DNA from: Runella sp. SP2
Lineage (GTDB): Bacteria; Bacteroidota; Bacteroidia; Cytophagales; Spirosomataceae
Assembly (NCBI RefSeq): GCF_003711225.1
Contig: NZ_CP031030.1
Location: forward strand, 6,995,501-7,059,500
Length of the DNA stretch: 64,000 nucleotides
Reading direction: 5' to 3'
Part shown: piece after piece, positions 50,515 to 59,123 of the stretch
Layout: each line of letters opens with the position of its first letter
How positions within the stretch are numbered: position 1 is the stretch's first letter
The notes under the pieces: model-generated
Database searches by the model: none
What the model was told of the DNA's origin: nothing
Seen by the model: the letters and a program-made list of their open reading frames with translations, nothing else
Program-made: the position numbers and the translations under genes

Positions 50515-51525
50515 TTACCCGTAATTTTCAGCACCTTCCTTCAAACGCTGTTGAATGCGTTTACGGAGGGCATCGGGTGACAGGACTTTGATAATTTCCC
50601 CGAATCCTAAAATTTCTTTTTCTAATTCAAAGTTGAGTTGGACAAAAAGCTCAAATACAATCCCTTCTTGTTGACGCTCCAACGTTACTTGCGAACTGTG
50701 CAATGGCTTGGTTTCTAAGTAAGGTGCGTGGGCCGCAGCCACCCAAAGCCGCACTCGTCGGGGGCGCTGATTAGGGCTGACCGTCACGCCAATGACGTGC
50801 TGATAAAACGCTTCGGGCTGTAGGTGCTCGTTGGCTCGAAAGGGCTTGTCTTCGTCGATACTACATTCAATGATTCGGTCGAGTGCCAAGTGAAGAACTT
50901 CGGAAAGGTGGTTTTTGACTCCAACTGCAAACCAACGGTTTTTGTACTCTTTGAGCCACCACACATGAAACGTAAATTGGTTGGCTTCTTTGGCTCGAAA
51001 CGATTGGTAAGTCATCGAAACCGCCTTCTGCCGCACCACGGCTTGGTACAAGGTCTCCAAAAACGACAACCCCCGTAGGTTTTCATTCTTCTCAAAATCA
51101 ATGACAGTTTGCTGATGGTGTTTGGCCGCATATACGTGCCCTTCTAGCTTTTGAATAACATCCGTAAGCTGTTGAAAATGCGAAAATCCCTTAAACTGAC
51201 GCAACACCTCCACGGCTTCGTTCATCCGTTGTAAGTCTAGCTCCGTTAGGGGAATTTGGGTTATACTATAAGTTGGGTCTTCGTAAGTGTAATATTTCTT
51301 GTCAACCACCACAATCGGTGCGAAGTACCCCAACTTATCGCTTCTCATCATTTGAAGGTCTGCCTGAATCGTGCGGCGACTGATGCCTTTGTCCATTCCT
51401 TCGTACTCATACATGGCTTCGGAGACTTTTTCAATGAGGTCTTCGAGCGTCCATTTGCGGTAGCGGTTACGCAAACAAGCGTCAATGGTCTTGTATCTTA
51501 TAAGGGCGTTGCGGTTGGCGGGCAT
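50515..51525 (-). CDS. WYL-domain transcriptional regulator
   Basis: 336 residues. The N-terminal winged HTH (about 10-70: RYKTIDACLRNRYRKWTLED, then GISRRTIQADLQMMRS) is followed by the WYL region (about 140-240: AVVRQKAVSMTYQSFRAKEA, then VWWLKEYKNRWFAVGVKN) and a C-terminal WCX-like part. WYL domains sense nucleic acid or nucleotide ligands and often control defence and RNA-repair loci. Here the gene diverges from a tRNA-like RNA and a slipin, which are its likely targets. Confidence 0.88.
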   Translation of the reverse strand: MPANRNALIRYKTIDACLRNRYRKWTLEDLIEKVSEAMYEYEGMDKGISRRTIQADLQMMRSDKLGYFAPIVVVDKKYYTYEDPTYSITQIPLTELDLQRMNEAVEVLRQFKGFSHFQQLTDVIQKLEGHVYAAKHHQQTVIDFEKNENLRGLSFLETLYQAVVRQKAVSMTYQSFRAKEANQFTFHVWWLKEYKNRWFAVGVKNHLSEVLHLALDRIIECSIDEDKPFRANEHLQPEAFYQHVIGVTVSPNQRPRRVRLWVAAAHAPYLETKPLHSSQVTLERQQEGIVFELFVQLNFELEKEILGFGEIIKVLSPDALRKRIQQRLKEGAENYG

Positions 51526-51597
51526 GGGATAAACCAGTTTTTTTGAAAATTTCCGAAAATAATTTCAACTACGCAAAAAGACTGCGCAGATGGCATC

Positions 51598-51605
51598 AAC
51601 CTTTG
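51598..51605 (+). promoter_or_regulatory. candidate -7 element for the structured RNA
   Basis: AACCTTTG matches TAnnTTTG except for the first base and would start transcription about 51612, just before the 5' strand of the long stem. No -33 element is clear, so an activator (the WYL protein) may be needed. Confidence 0.35.
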
Positions 51606-51611
51606 TATCGT

Positions 51612-51830
51612 CAAGTTAATGATAACGAACCTGATGCTGGTGTTCATCGCCACATAGTGCCGCCGAAGTATCGCACGGTATGCTGTCGAAATCACCCTAA
51701 TTTGACTCTTAAACTGTGGGTCGAGGGTTCGAATCCCTCCTTGGCGCAAGCCATGTAACTCAGCTGGGTAGAGTAACAGACGTAGAAGAAGGCCGCTTCA
51801 CCAAAAATGGTCACCATCGGGCTAATAAGG
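51612..51830 (+). ncRNA. Y RNA-like (YrlA-type) RNA with permuted tRNA mimic
   Basis: Ends are approximate. Inside lies a permuted tRNA: T-arm GAGGG TTCGAAT CCCTC (51723-51739), then CTTGGC / GCCATG (51740-51745, 51750-51755) capped by a GCAA tetraloop, then TA and a D-arm ACTC AGCTGGGTA GAGT (51758-51774). CTGT (51714-51717) pairs with ACAG (51776-51779) like an anticodon stem. Outside it, CCTGATGCTGGTG (51630-51642) pairs with CACCATCGGG (51812-51821) with a 3-base bulge. In Y RNAs of the YrlA type a tRNA-like module with a sealed acceptor end sits on a long stem bound by Ro60. No Ro60 or RtcB gene is in the window. Confidence 0.62.
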
Positions 51831-51896
51831 GCAAAAAACGCTTCTGTGACGGGCATCAAGCCTATCACAGTTTGGAGAAAGCCAGCAAACGGGACA

Positions 51897-52070
51897 ATGC
51901 CGTTTTTCGCGTTTGAGGTTCTTTTTGACGAGCAAACTTGGTTTGACAAACAAGCATTACGCTGTTTGGAAAACCAAGGAAAACCGTTGAAAACAATCCT
52001 AAACAAAAAAGACAAAAGCCCGATTCCGCCTTCAAAAAACGAAGTGTTTTTTACCCTGAAGCTAAACTGA
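51897..52070 (+). CDS. possible small protein before the slipin gene
   Basis: 57 codons from ATG 51897 (MPFFAFEVLFDEQTWFDKQA to FFTLKLN); the frame is open from 51807, which lies inside the structured RNA. Codon use looks like the neighbouring genes. It ends 26 bp before the slipin start. No family recognised and no clear ribosome-binding site. It could be a coupled leader protein or simply an open frame in the RNA's 3' flank. Confidence 0.3.
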   Translation: MPFFAFEVLFDEQTWFDKQALRCLENQGKPLKTILNKKDKSPIPPSKNEVFFTLKLN

Positions 52071-52096
52071 AACAGTCATCATTAATGCTTAAAATT

Positions 52097-53197
52097 ATGA
52101 AAATTGTTCGCATCAACGCCTACCAAGTAGGGCTAGTTTTTCGGGATGAAACGTACGTAAAAGCGATTACGGAGGGCACACACTGGTTGTCGCCTTTCAA
52201 GACCGTGAAAATATACAATACTACTCAGCCTTTCGTAGCGCCTTGCGCGTTAGATATTTTACTGAAAGACAACACGTTGGCAGCTATGCTCGACGTGGTT
52301 GAGGTAAAAGACAACGAGATTGTGTTGCAGTACGAGAACGAGCTCTTCAAAACGGTGCTCAAGCCAGGGCGTTATGCGTTTTGGAAAAGCATCATCAACT
52401 ATCACTACGTTCGGGTGGACTTAAGCAAAGTAGAAATCACCGAGGAGATTGATTTGGCCGCACTTGCTGCCAAAGAGGTACTAACGTATATGCGTACTTA
52501 CACCGTCGAGCCTTACGAAAAAGGGTTGCTTTTTGTGGATGGTAAGCTGCAAAAGATGTTAGAAGCGGGCACCTATTACTGGTGGCGAAACAACCTATCG
52601 GTTTTTGTTTCAAAAGTCGATATGCGTCAGTTACAACTAGAGGTAGCGGGGCAGGAGATTTTGACCAAAGACAAAGCGTCGTTGCGCGTCAACTTTCATG
52701 TTCAATACAAAGTCGCTGACGTGATGAAGGTACTTGTGGAGAACAAAGAGGTTGATAAACAGCTGTATATTCTTATGCAATTGGCGTTGCGCGAGTACAT
52801 CGGGACGCTGTCTTTGGACGAATTGCTTGAGAAAAAAGAGGTGATTTCAGAGTTCATTTTAGCCGCAACCGCCGATAAAGTAGCCAAACTAGGCTTCACC
52901 CTCGTTGGCTGTGGTATTCGGGATGTGATTTTGCCAGGCGATATGAAAGAAATCATGAACCAAGTGTTGGTAGCGGAGAAAAAAGCCCAAGCCAACATCA
53001 TTATGCGCCGAGAAGAAACCGCTTCGATGCGTAGCTTACTCAATACCGCTAAACTGATGGAGGAAAACGAAATGTTGTTCCGCCTAAAAGAAATGGAGTA
53101 TGTCGAGAAAATTGCCGATAAAATCAACACCATTTCGATTGCTGGAGGTGGGCAAGTGCTTGACCAATTGAAGCAGCTTTTCGGAACGGCTAAGTAA
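52097..53197 (+). CDS. slipin/SPFH (Band 7) protein without membrane anchor
   Basis: 366 residues from ATG 52097. Two related half-units come first: NAYQVGLVFRDETYVKAITE (about 6-25) and EPYEKGLLFVDGKLQKMLEA (about 140-159). The Band-7 core then runs about 175-300 (LEVAGQEILTKDKASLRVNF, then LVGCGIRDVILPGDMKEIMN), and the end is a helical coiled coil. The N-terminal membrane helix of classical slipins is missing. Slipins of this kind accompany RtcB-type RNA repair genes in several bacteria, and the neighbouring WYL gene and tRNA-like RNA fit that theme. Confidence 0.82.
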   Translation: MKIVRINAYQVGLVFRDETYVKAITEGTHWLSPFKTVKIYNTTQPFVAPCALDILLKDNTLAAMLDVVEVKDNEIVLQYENELFKTVLKPGRYAFWKSIINYHYVRVDLSKVEITEEIDLAALAAKEVLTYMRTYTVEPYEKGLLFVDGKLQKMLEAGTYYWWRNNLSVFVSKVDMRQLQLEVAGQEILTKDKASLRVNFHVQYKVADVMKVLVENKEVDKQLYILMQLALREYIGTLSLDELLEKKEVISEFILAATADKVAKLGFTLVGCGIRDVILPGDMKEIMNQVLVAEKKAQANIIMRREETASMRSLLNTAKLMEENEMLFRLKEMEYVEKIADKINTISIAGGGQVLDQLKQLFGTAK

Positions 53198-53218
53198 TGC
53201 CTTTTGAGCCATTGATTT

Positions 53219-53312
53219 TAAAACACATAGGGCACATGAGCATATACACCTAGAAAACATACTATATGGCTATGTACCTATTGTGAAAACTCTATGTGAA
53301 CTATGTGTTTAA
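53219..53312. repeat. CTATGTG-type spacer repeat
   Basis: Imperfect units AAACACATAGGGCACATGAG and GAACTATGTGTTT around a central CTATATGGCTATG. Related to 50450-50505. No gene. Confidence 0.45.
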
Positions 53313-53376
53313 CTTAGGTATAAAAGGCGGTTTTGTACTTTATAAAATAAGAACCTTACCCCTTTCTTTCCTTCAT

Positions 53377-54816
53377 ATGTTCCGAATTGTACTTTTTGCC
53401 CTTGGCTTTTTCGTAGCCGAACAGACGTTGGCACAATCTCCCAAAACCAACATCTTGTTTCTTTTTGCCGATGACCTCCGTGCCGACGCGTTGGGTTGCT
53501 ACGGAAACCCCTACGTCAAAACCCCCTACCTCGACCAACTTGCCCAAAACGGGACTTTATTCAGCGAAGCCCATATTTTGGGTGGGCTGCACGGGGCGAT
53601 TTGTGCCCCAAGTCGAGCGATGCTGATGAGCGGAAAAGGGTATTTTCGGGTGACTGACAGGCTCAAAGGCGTAACGACGTGGCCTATGCTCCTGCGTCAG
53701 CAAGGGTATCATACGTTTATGACGGGCAAATGGCACAACGAGCCCGAAGCAGTTGGGGCAAGTTTTATGGAGGCTAAAAACGTCATGTTGGGTGGAATGG
53801 CGGATCATTATCAAACCCCCATGTGCGACCTCAAAGCCGATGGTACTTTCACCGAACCCGTAAAAAAAGGATTTTCAACCGATCATTTCGCCCAGACGGC
53901 GATTGACTTCTTGGAGAAACAAACGTCCGCGAAACCTTTTGTGACTTACGTGGCATTCACGGCTCCCCATGACCCGCGCTCACCTTTGCCCGACTACCTC
54001 AAACGCTACGGAACTTCACCGCTTCCGCCCAATTTTATGCCTGCTCACCCGTTCCATTTTGGCAGTAGCATGAGCGAACGCGATGAGATGTTGGCGGCTT
54101 TTCCGCGTACGCCCGAGATTATCAGAGCACAGTTGACCGAATATTACGCCATGATTACCCACCTCGACGAGGCGATTGGAAAGATTTTAGCGAAACTCAA
54201 AGAAAAAGGATTGGACAAAAATACCCTCATTGTTTTTGCGGCCGACAACGGTTTAGCGATGGGAAGCCACGGGCTGTTGGGAAAACAAAACCTATACGAA
54301 CACAGCATGAGAGTGCCGCTGATTGTGAGCGGAAAAGGTATCCCCAAAGGACAACGCAGCGATGCCTTTGTGTATTTATTTGATTTGTTTCCTACGTTTT
54401 GCCAACAACTAGGAGTCACTGCGCCGAAAGATTTGGAAGGAAAAGACATCTCAGGCATTTTACAAAAACAAACAAAATCGGTGCGAGAACAGGTGTTTAC
54501 GGCCTATCGCTCGTCGATACGCACCCTGCGTGACCGCCGTTGGAAGTTAATTCGCTATCCTCAGGTGGATTATACGCAGTTGTTCGACCTTCAGTCTGAC
54601 CCTTATGAATTGAATAACTTGGCCGACAAACCCGAGTACGCCGAAAAAATAAAAGCAATGACCGACGACTTGCGTAAACAGCAACAGTTTTACGGCGACA
54701 CGGCACCACTAACTGCTTCAGAAATTCTCCCTCAAGTGTTTGATTACAAAAATGTGGTACGGAAGCCTGATCAGTGGCAGCCTAAAGAGGTTTTGGACAA
54801 ATACTTCAAAGATTAA
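53377..54816 (+). CDS. exported sulfatase
   Basis: 479 residues from ATG 53377 with a signal peptide (MFRIVLFALGFFVAEQTLAQ). NILFLFADDLRADALGCYGN (about 25-44) gives the metal aspartates, and Cys76 in CAPSRA is the CxPxR cysteine that is converted to formylglycine. TGKWHNE (about 119-125) and FAADNGLAMGSHGLLGKQNL (about 287-306) are further family motifs. It removes sulfate esters, probably from a polysaccharide, in the periplasm. Its position before a SusC/SusD pair suggests glycan use. Confidence 0.9.
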   Translation: MFRIVLFALGFFVAEQTLAQSPKTNILFLFADDLRADALGCYGNPYVKTPYLDQLAQNGTLFSEAHILGGLHGAICAPSRAMLMSGKGYFRVTDRLKGVTTWPMLLRQQGYHTFMTGKWHNEPEAVGASFMEAKNVMLGGMADHYQTPMCDLKADGTFTEPVKKGFSTDHFAQTAIDFLEKQTSAKPFVTYVAFTAPHDPRSPLPDYLKRYGTSPLPPNFMPAHPFHFGSSMSERDEMLAAFPRTPEIIRAQLTEYYAMITHLDEAIGKILAKLKEKGLDKNTLIVFAADNGLAMGSHGLLGKQNLYEHSMRVPLIVSGKGIPKGQRSDAFVYLFDLFPTFCQQLGVTAPKDLEGKDISGILQKQTKSVREQVFTAYRSSIRTLRDRRWKLIRYPQVDYTQLFDLQSDPYELNNLADKPEYAEKIKAMTDDLRKQQQFYGDTAPLTASEILPQVFDYKNVVRKPDQWQPKEVLDKYFKD

Positions 54817-54825
54817 CTTCCGCGT

Positions 54826-54905
54826 CAATCTGCGGGTATTCCATCTGCGCCAATCTGCGAGAAAAACATTTTCACACAGAAACCCACAGATGGAATGCAC
54901 ACAGA
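54826..54905. repeat. AATCTGCG spacer repeat
   Basis: Units GTCAATCTGCGGGTATTCCA and CCAATCTGCGAGAAAAACAT, then CCACAGATGGAATGCACACAG, partly self-complementary (ATTCCATCTG / CAGATGGAAT). A spacer of the kind dispersed in this phylum; a weaker relative lies near 35775. Confidence 0.45.
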
Positions 54906-54962
54906 AAAACAGTAAACGTTACCAGAAAATACCTTTTGTAGTAAACGCTCTTAACTTCAAAA

Positions 54963-55823
54963 ATGATGAAAAAATTAAGCTTAATGGGAGGCGTACTGCT
55001 CTCATTGATGAGCATCGCAGGCGAAAGCCTAGCCCAAAAAGGAAAATTATATTCGTTTCCCATTGGTATGCAAGCCTATACCTATCGGGCGAGTTTTCCT
55101 AAAAACGTAGCTGCGACATTGGATACCCTCAAATCGCTTGGTATCACCGAACTCGAAGGCGGAGCACAAAAAGGAACGACTCCTGCCGAGTTTCGGAAAA
55201 TGTGCGAAGAACGCGGAATCAGCATTGTGGGAACAGGCGGAGGCTATGATGAATTGGTCAAAGACCCCCAAAAAGCAGCCGAAACGGCCAAGGTTTTGGG
55301 CTCAAAATTCTTGATGTGTGCCTGGATTCCGCATAAAGTAAAAGGAGGCTTTACGTTTGAAGAAGCCAAAAAAGCTGTGGAAGACTTCAACCGCATTGGT
55401 AAGGTGTTAAAAGAAAACGGCATCACGTTTTGCTACCACAATCACGGCTACGAGTTTCAGCCGTACGAAGGAGGAACGCTTTTTGACTACATCGTCAAAA
55501 ACACCAACCCCGATTATGTGTCGTTTGAAATAGATATTTTGTGGGCATTTCACGGCGGAGCAGAGCCTGTAAGTTTATTAAAAAAATACGGAAACCGTTT
55601 CAAGCTGGTTCACCTTAAAGACCTTCGCAAAGGAGTAAAGGGTGATTTGACGGGAGGTACAGCTCTTGAAAATGATGTCGTTTTAGGAACGGGACAAGTC
55701 GATGTGGTTGGGGTAATTCGTGAGGCAAAAAAGATTGGCATTAAACATTATTTTATTGAGGATGAAAGTCCTATTTGGAGTCAGCAAGTTCCCAAGAGCA
55801 TTGCTTATTTGAAAAGTTTGTAA
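54963..55823 (+). CDS. exported sugar isomerase/epimerase (xylose-isomerase-like barrel)
   Basis: 286 residues with a signal peptide (about 1-24, ending SLAQ). GMQAYTYRASFPKNVAATLD (about 35-54), TFCYHNHGYEFQPYEGGTLF (about 156-175), FEIDILWAFHGGAEPVSLL (about 188-206) and FIEDESPIW (about 260-268) give the Glu, Asp and His metal ligands of the AP-endonuclease-2-like TIM barrel. Bacteroidota secrete many such enzymes; substrates are mostly unknown. It probably works with the neighbouring sulfatase and SusC/SusD. Confidence 0.85.
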   Translation: MMKKLSLMGGVLLSLMSIAGESLAQKGKLYSFPIGMQAYTYRASFPKNVAATLDTLKSLGITELEGGAQKGTTPAEFRKMCEERGISIVGTGGGYDELVKDPQKAAETAKVLGSKFLMCAWIPHKVKGGFTFEEAKKAVEDFNRIGKVLKENGITFCYHNHGYEFQPYEGGTLFDYIVKNTNPDYVSFEIDILWAFHGGAEPVSLLKKYGNRFKLVHLKDLRKGVKGDLTGGTALENDVVLGTGQVDVVGVIREAKKIGIKHYFIEDESPIWSQQVPKSIAYLKSL

Positions 55824-55843
55824 CTAGATTATGCCTTTTATTG

Positions 55844-55882
55844 AAGCGCCTTTGTTGAAACAAGGGCGCTTTGTTCTTTTTT
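55844..55882 (+). terminator. intrinsic terminator
   Basis: AAGCGCCTTTGTT (55844-55856) pairs with AACAAGGGCGCTT over 13 positions with one G-U pair, followed by TGTTCTTTTTT. Confidence 0.85.
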
Positions 55883-56102
55883 GATATTTCCCATATTTTC
55901 TTCTGTTTGAAATATAAATCTAGTTCAAATCTTTTCTTAAATAGAATTATTTGAATATTATTGCCTCCGCAACTCTCCCGCAACAGCATAAAATTCTTCG
56001 ATGGTTTAAAACCAAATGGGTGTTAAAACAATTAAGCATTCGCTATTGTTGTTGAGTTGACTATACTAACTAATTAACTAAACTAAATTAAACACCAAAT
56101 CT

Positions 56103-59100
56103 ATGTTCAAATCTACTGATTCTTCAGTGGCAAAATTCGCTTTTGCTATGGGGATGTGGCTGCTGTCGTTCGTTGCAGTAGCCCAAACCAAAATCGGCGG
56201 AACGGTCAAGTCATCGGATGGGTCGCCCATTCCAGGTGCAAACGTGGTTGTAAAAGGAACAACCGTTGGGACGGTCAGTGGGGGGGATGGTATGTATTCT
56301 ATTACCCTGAATCAAAAGAATGCCATTCTTGTCTTCTCGTCTATTGGATTTCAGTCAAAAGAGGTAGCAGTTGGAAACAACAGTACCATTGATGTAACCC
56401 TGACGGAAGACGTGTCAAATCTCCAAGAAGTGGTCGTTACGGGTTTGGCATCGAGCATTAAGCGTTCTAACTTGGCCAACGCGGTGGCAACAATTTCGGC
56501 CAAAGAATTGATGGGAACCACCCAAATTCAGACCGTAGATAATGCGTTCTATGGAAAACTGGCAGGGGTCAACATGAACACCAACGGTGGTGCGCCAGGT
56601 GGTGGGGTTTCGGTACAGCTCCGTGGGATTTCGTCGCTGGTGGGGGCATCACAGCCGCTTTACATCATTGATGGAGTTTATGCCAACAATGCTGTAAACC
56701 GCTCGGGACGTGCTTCGGTGACGGGCGCAGGGGCAGAAACCCAAGACGACGCCTCTAACCGTATTTCGGACTTAAACCCCAACGACATCGAAAACGTAGA
56801 GGTACTCAAAGGCCCGTCGGCGGCGGCTATCTATGGTACACGTGCCAATGCGGGGGTTATCATCATCACAACCAAACGCGGAAGTGCGGGTAAAACCAAA
56901 GTTTCGTTTGCCCAAGATTATGGAATGGCGACACCTCAGCGCTTGTTTGGGGTGGACAACTGGAGCGAAGCCAAAATCAATACGTTTTTTGCGGCCGCTC
57001 GTCGCCCCATCGAACTAGAACGTTTTCGCGCAGCGAACGGTCAAACGTGGGACTATGAAAAGTATTTTTACGGAAACACCGCCCCGCTTTCTAATACCCG
57101 CTTGGGTATCTCGGGAGGTAACGAAAAAACGAAGTTCTTTATCTCGGGTGCGTTGACGGATGAAAAAGGGATTATTCGTCGCACGGGCTTTAAACGCTAT
57201 TCTCTACGGGCTAATATCGACCATAAACTCACCAACGACATTACCCTTTCAGTAGGTTCAAATTACATCAATACCAACTCTGACCGTGGTTTTACGGGAA
57301 ACCAAAACAACTCAGGGGCAAGTATCGGGTATAACATTGCGTACGTGCCAAACTACTTTAATCTGTTCCCAGATGCAAGTGGTCGCTATCCCGATAACCC
57401 TTATTTTGCCGAAAACCCCGTAGCAGTGACAGACCGTGGCATCAACAACACGAATGTCAACCGTTTTATTCAGTCGTTCAACCTGACGGCCAATCTCTAC
57501 AAATCAGAAAAAGCATTGCTCAAACTCGTGGGGCAAGGAGGTTTTGACTACACCCAAGGCACGACGTTTGTCTATCTTCCTGAAGATTTGCAGTTCCAAC
57601 GCGCCCAAGGAAACCCTGGGGATGTGATTTGGGGAAAAACCGAAAACGTCAATACCAACTTGCAAGCTGCGTTGGTTTTTAACTGGAACATTGGAAAAGT
57701 CAATCTTACATCGCAAGCAGGGGCGGTTCGTCTTAATTTTCGCGAAGACCGTTTGTTGAACCGTTCACGCGGTTTGGCAGGGGGGCAAACCAACTTGCGT
57801 CAAGGAACGGTACAAGAGATTTTTGATCAACGCTTTCAGAGCATTACCGACGTCGGGACGTTTATTCAGCAAGAAGCTAACTGGGACGATAAAATCATCG
57901 CTACGGCGGGGGTACGTTTGGATAAATCAACCCTCATCGGTGACGCTAACAAGTTTTGGGCTTTCCCAAAAGCATCGTTGGCCATCAACGTAGCCAACTT
58001 CGACTTTATTCGTTCTTCTAATTTGTCTTCTATTTTCTCACAAATTAAGCCCCGTGTAGCGTACGGTGAAACGGCGGGGGTACCAGGTTTTGGAACAACT
58101 TTTACGCCGCTTAACTCTGCAAACATTGGTGGCTTGCTCGGCTCAGTCGTAACGACTGCGGCAGGGAACGCAGCCATCGAACCTGAGCGTGCGGGTGAGT
58201 TGGAGTTTGGATTGGACTTAGGATTATTCAATAACCGAATCCAACTTGAAGCAACTTACTATGACAAACAAACGCGTAGCAATATCCAAAACCTACAGCT
58301 TTCGCCTGCCGTGGGGATTAGCACCATTCCTACGAACTTGGCCCAGCTTCAAAACCGTGGGGTAGAACTTTCGTTGGGGGCAACCATTGTTCAAAAAGAA
58401 AAAATTCGCTGGAGCTCACGCGTATTGTGGTGGAAAAATGACATCCTTCTTACTAAATTGGGTATTCCTGCTTATAATTCAGGAGCGTTTGGGGTGACAT
58501 TGGGTACGTTTTTGTACCAAGAAGGCTTCTCGCCTACAACCATCGTAGGAACGCGCCCCGCACGTGATGCTAACGATACGCCCCTTAATACTGATGGAGT
58601 TGCGACTGGCGCATTTGTGCTGGGTAACAACCAGCCCGACTTCCAGATGTCATGGAGCAATGAAATCAACTTTTTGAAAAACTTTGATTTCAATATGCTT
58701 TGGCATTGGAAAAAAGGTGGCGATAACATCAACTTGACGGAGTTTTTGTGGGATGGTGGTGGAACCTCTCCTGACTGGGACGATGACGATAATAACGACG
58801 GTACTCCTAATGGCCGTCAGCGTGGTTTGGCGCCGCACAATGGAGCTGACCGCTGGGTACAAGATGCTACCTACCTTCGTTTGCGCGAGGCGGCATTGTA
58901 TTACACTGTGCCTACTAATTCGTTGAGTAAATGGTTCAATAACAAAATATCACGGGTGAAAGTAGGTTTCTCTTGCCAAAACCCATTGACATTTACCAAG
59001 TACCGCGGTTATGACCCCGAAACTTCTACGTTCGGGTTGCAGGCAGTAGCGTCAGGCGTTGACATTGCTCCGTATCCTACGCAGCGCCGCTTTTTTGGTC

Positions 59101-59120
59101 ATTTAGTTGTTGAATTTTAA
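56103..59120 (+). CDS. SusC/RagA-family TonB-linked outer membrane receptor
   Basis: 1005 residues. After a signal peptide (ending VAVAQ, about residue 28) comes a carboxypeptidase-regulatory-like domain (about 30-108, KIGGTVKSSDGSPIPGANVV). The TonB box region NLQEVVVTGLA follows, then the plug (about 115-265, with VEVLKGPSAAAIYG and VIIITTKRG) and a 22-strand barrel ending FFGHLVVEF. It imports an oligosaccharide or peptide with its SusD partner, whose gene starts 3 bp after its stop. No STN domain, so no direct link to an ECF sigma pathway. Confidence 0.93.
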   Translation: MFKSTDSSVAKFAFAMGMWLLSFVAVAQTKIGGTVKSSDGSPIPGANVVVKGTTVGTVSGGDGMYSITLNQKNAILVFSSIGFQSKEVAVGNNSTIDVTLTEDVSNLQEVVVTGLASSIKRSNLANAVATISAKELMGTTQIQTVDNAFYGKLAGVNMNTNGGAPGGGVSVQLRGISSLVGASQPLYIIDGVYANNAVNRSGRASVTGAGAETQDDASNRISDLNPNDIENVEVLKGPSAAAIYGTRANAGVIIITTKRGSAGKTKVSFAQDYGMATPQRLFGVDNWSEAKINTFFAAARRPIELERFRAANGQTWDYEKYFYGNTAPLSNTRLGISGGNEKTKFFISGALTDEKGIIRRTGFKRYSLRANIDHKLTNDITLSVGSNYINTNSDRGFTGNQNNSGASIGYNIAYVPNYFNLFPDASGRYPDNPYFAENPVAVTDRGINNTNVNRFIQSFNLTANLYKSEKALLKLVGQGGFDYTQGTTFVYLPEDLQFQRAQGNPGDVIWGKTENVNTNLQAALVFNWNIGKVNLTSQAGAVRLNFREDRLLNRSRGLAGGQTNLRQGTVQEIFDQRFQSITDVGTFIQQEANWDDKIIATAGVRLDKSTLIGDANKFWAFPKASLAINVANFDFIRSSNLSSIFSQIKPRVAYGETAGVPGFGTTFTPLNSANIGGLLGSVVTTAAGNAAIEPERAGELEFGLDLGLFNNRIQLEATYYDKQTRSNIQNLQLSPAVGISTIPTNLAQLQNRGVELSLGATIVQKEKIRWSSRVLWWKNDILLTKLGIPAYNSGAFGVTLGTFLYQEGFSPTTIVGTRPARDANDTPLNTDGVATGAFVLGNNQPDFQMSWSNEINFLKNFDFNMLWHWKKGGDNINLTEFLWDGGGTSPDWDDDDNNDGTPNGRQRGLAPHNGADRWVQDATYLRLREAALYYTVPTNSLSKWFNNKISRVKVGFSCQNPLTFTKYRGYDPETSTFGLQAVASGVDIAPYPTQRRFFGHLVVEF

Positions 59121-59123
59121 AAC

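Noticed and set aside
51543-51758. A 71-codon + frame in the WYL-slipin gap
   Set aside because: Its end (VEGSNPSLA) is the usual translation of a T-arm, and it covers the tRNA-like structure; RNA explains the sequence better.
51700-51780. An ordinary tRNA gene
   Set aside because: The T-arm precedes the D-arm and the acceptor-like stem is closed by a tetraloop, so it cannot be charged as a normal tRNA.
51692-52015. A 107-codon minus-strand frame with hydrophobic middle
   Set aside because: It contains CAKEGFEPSTHSLRV, a well-known false translation of tRNA-like sequence, and lacks a promoter or a conserved domain.
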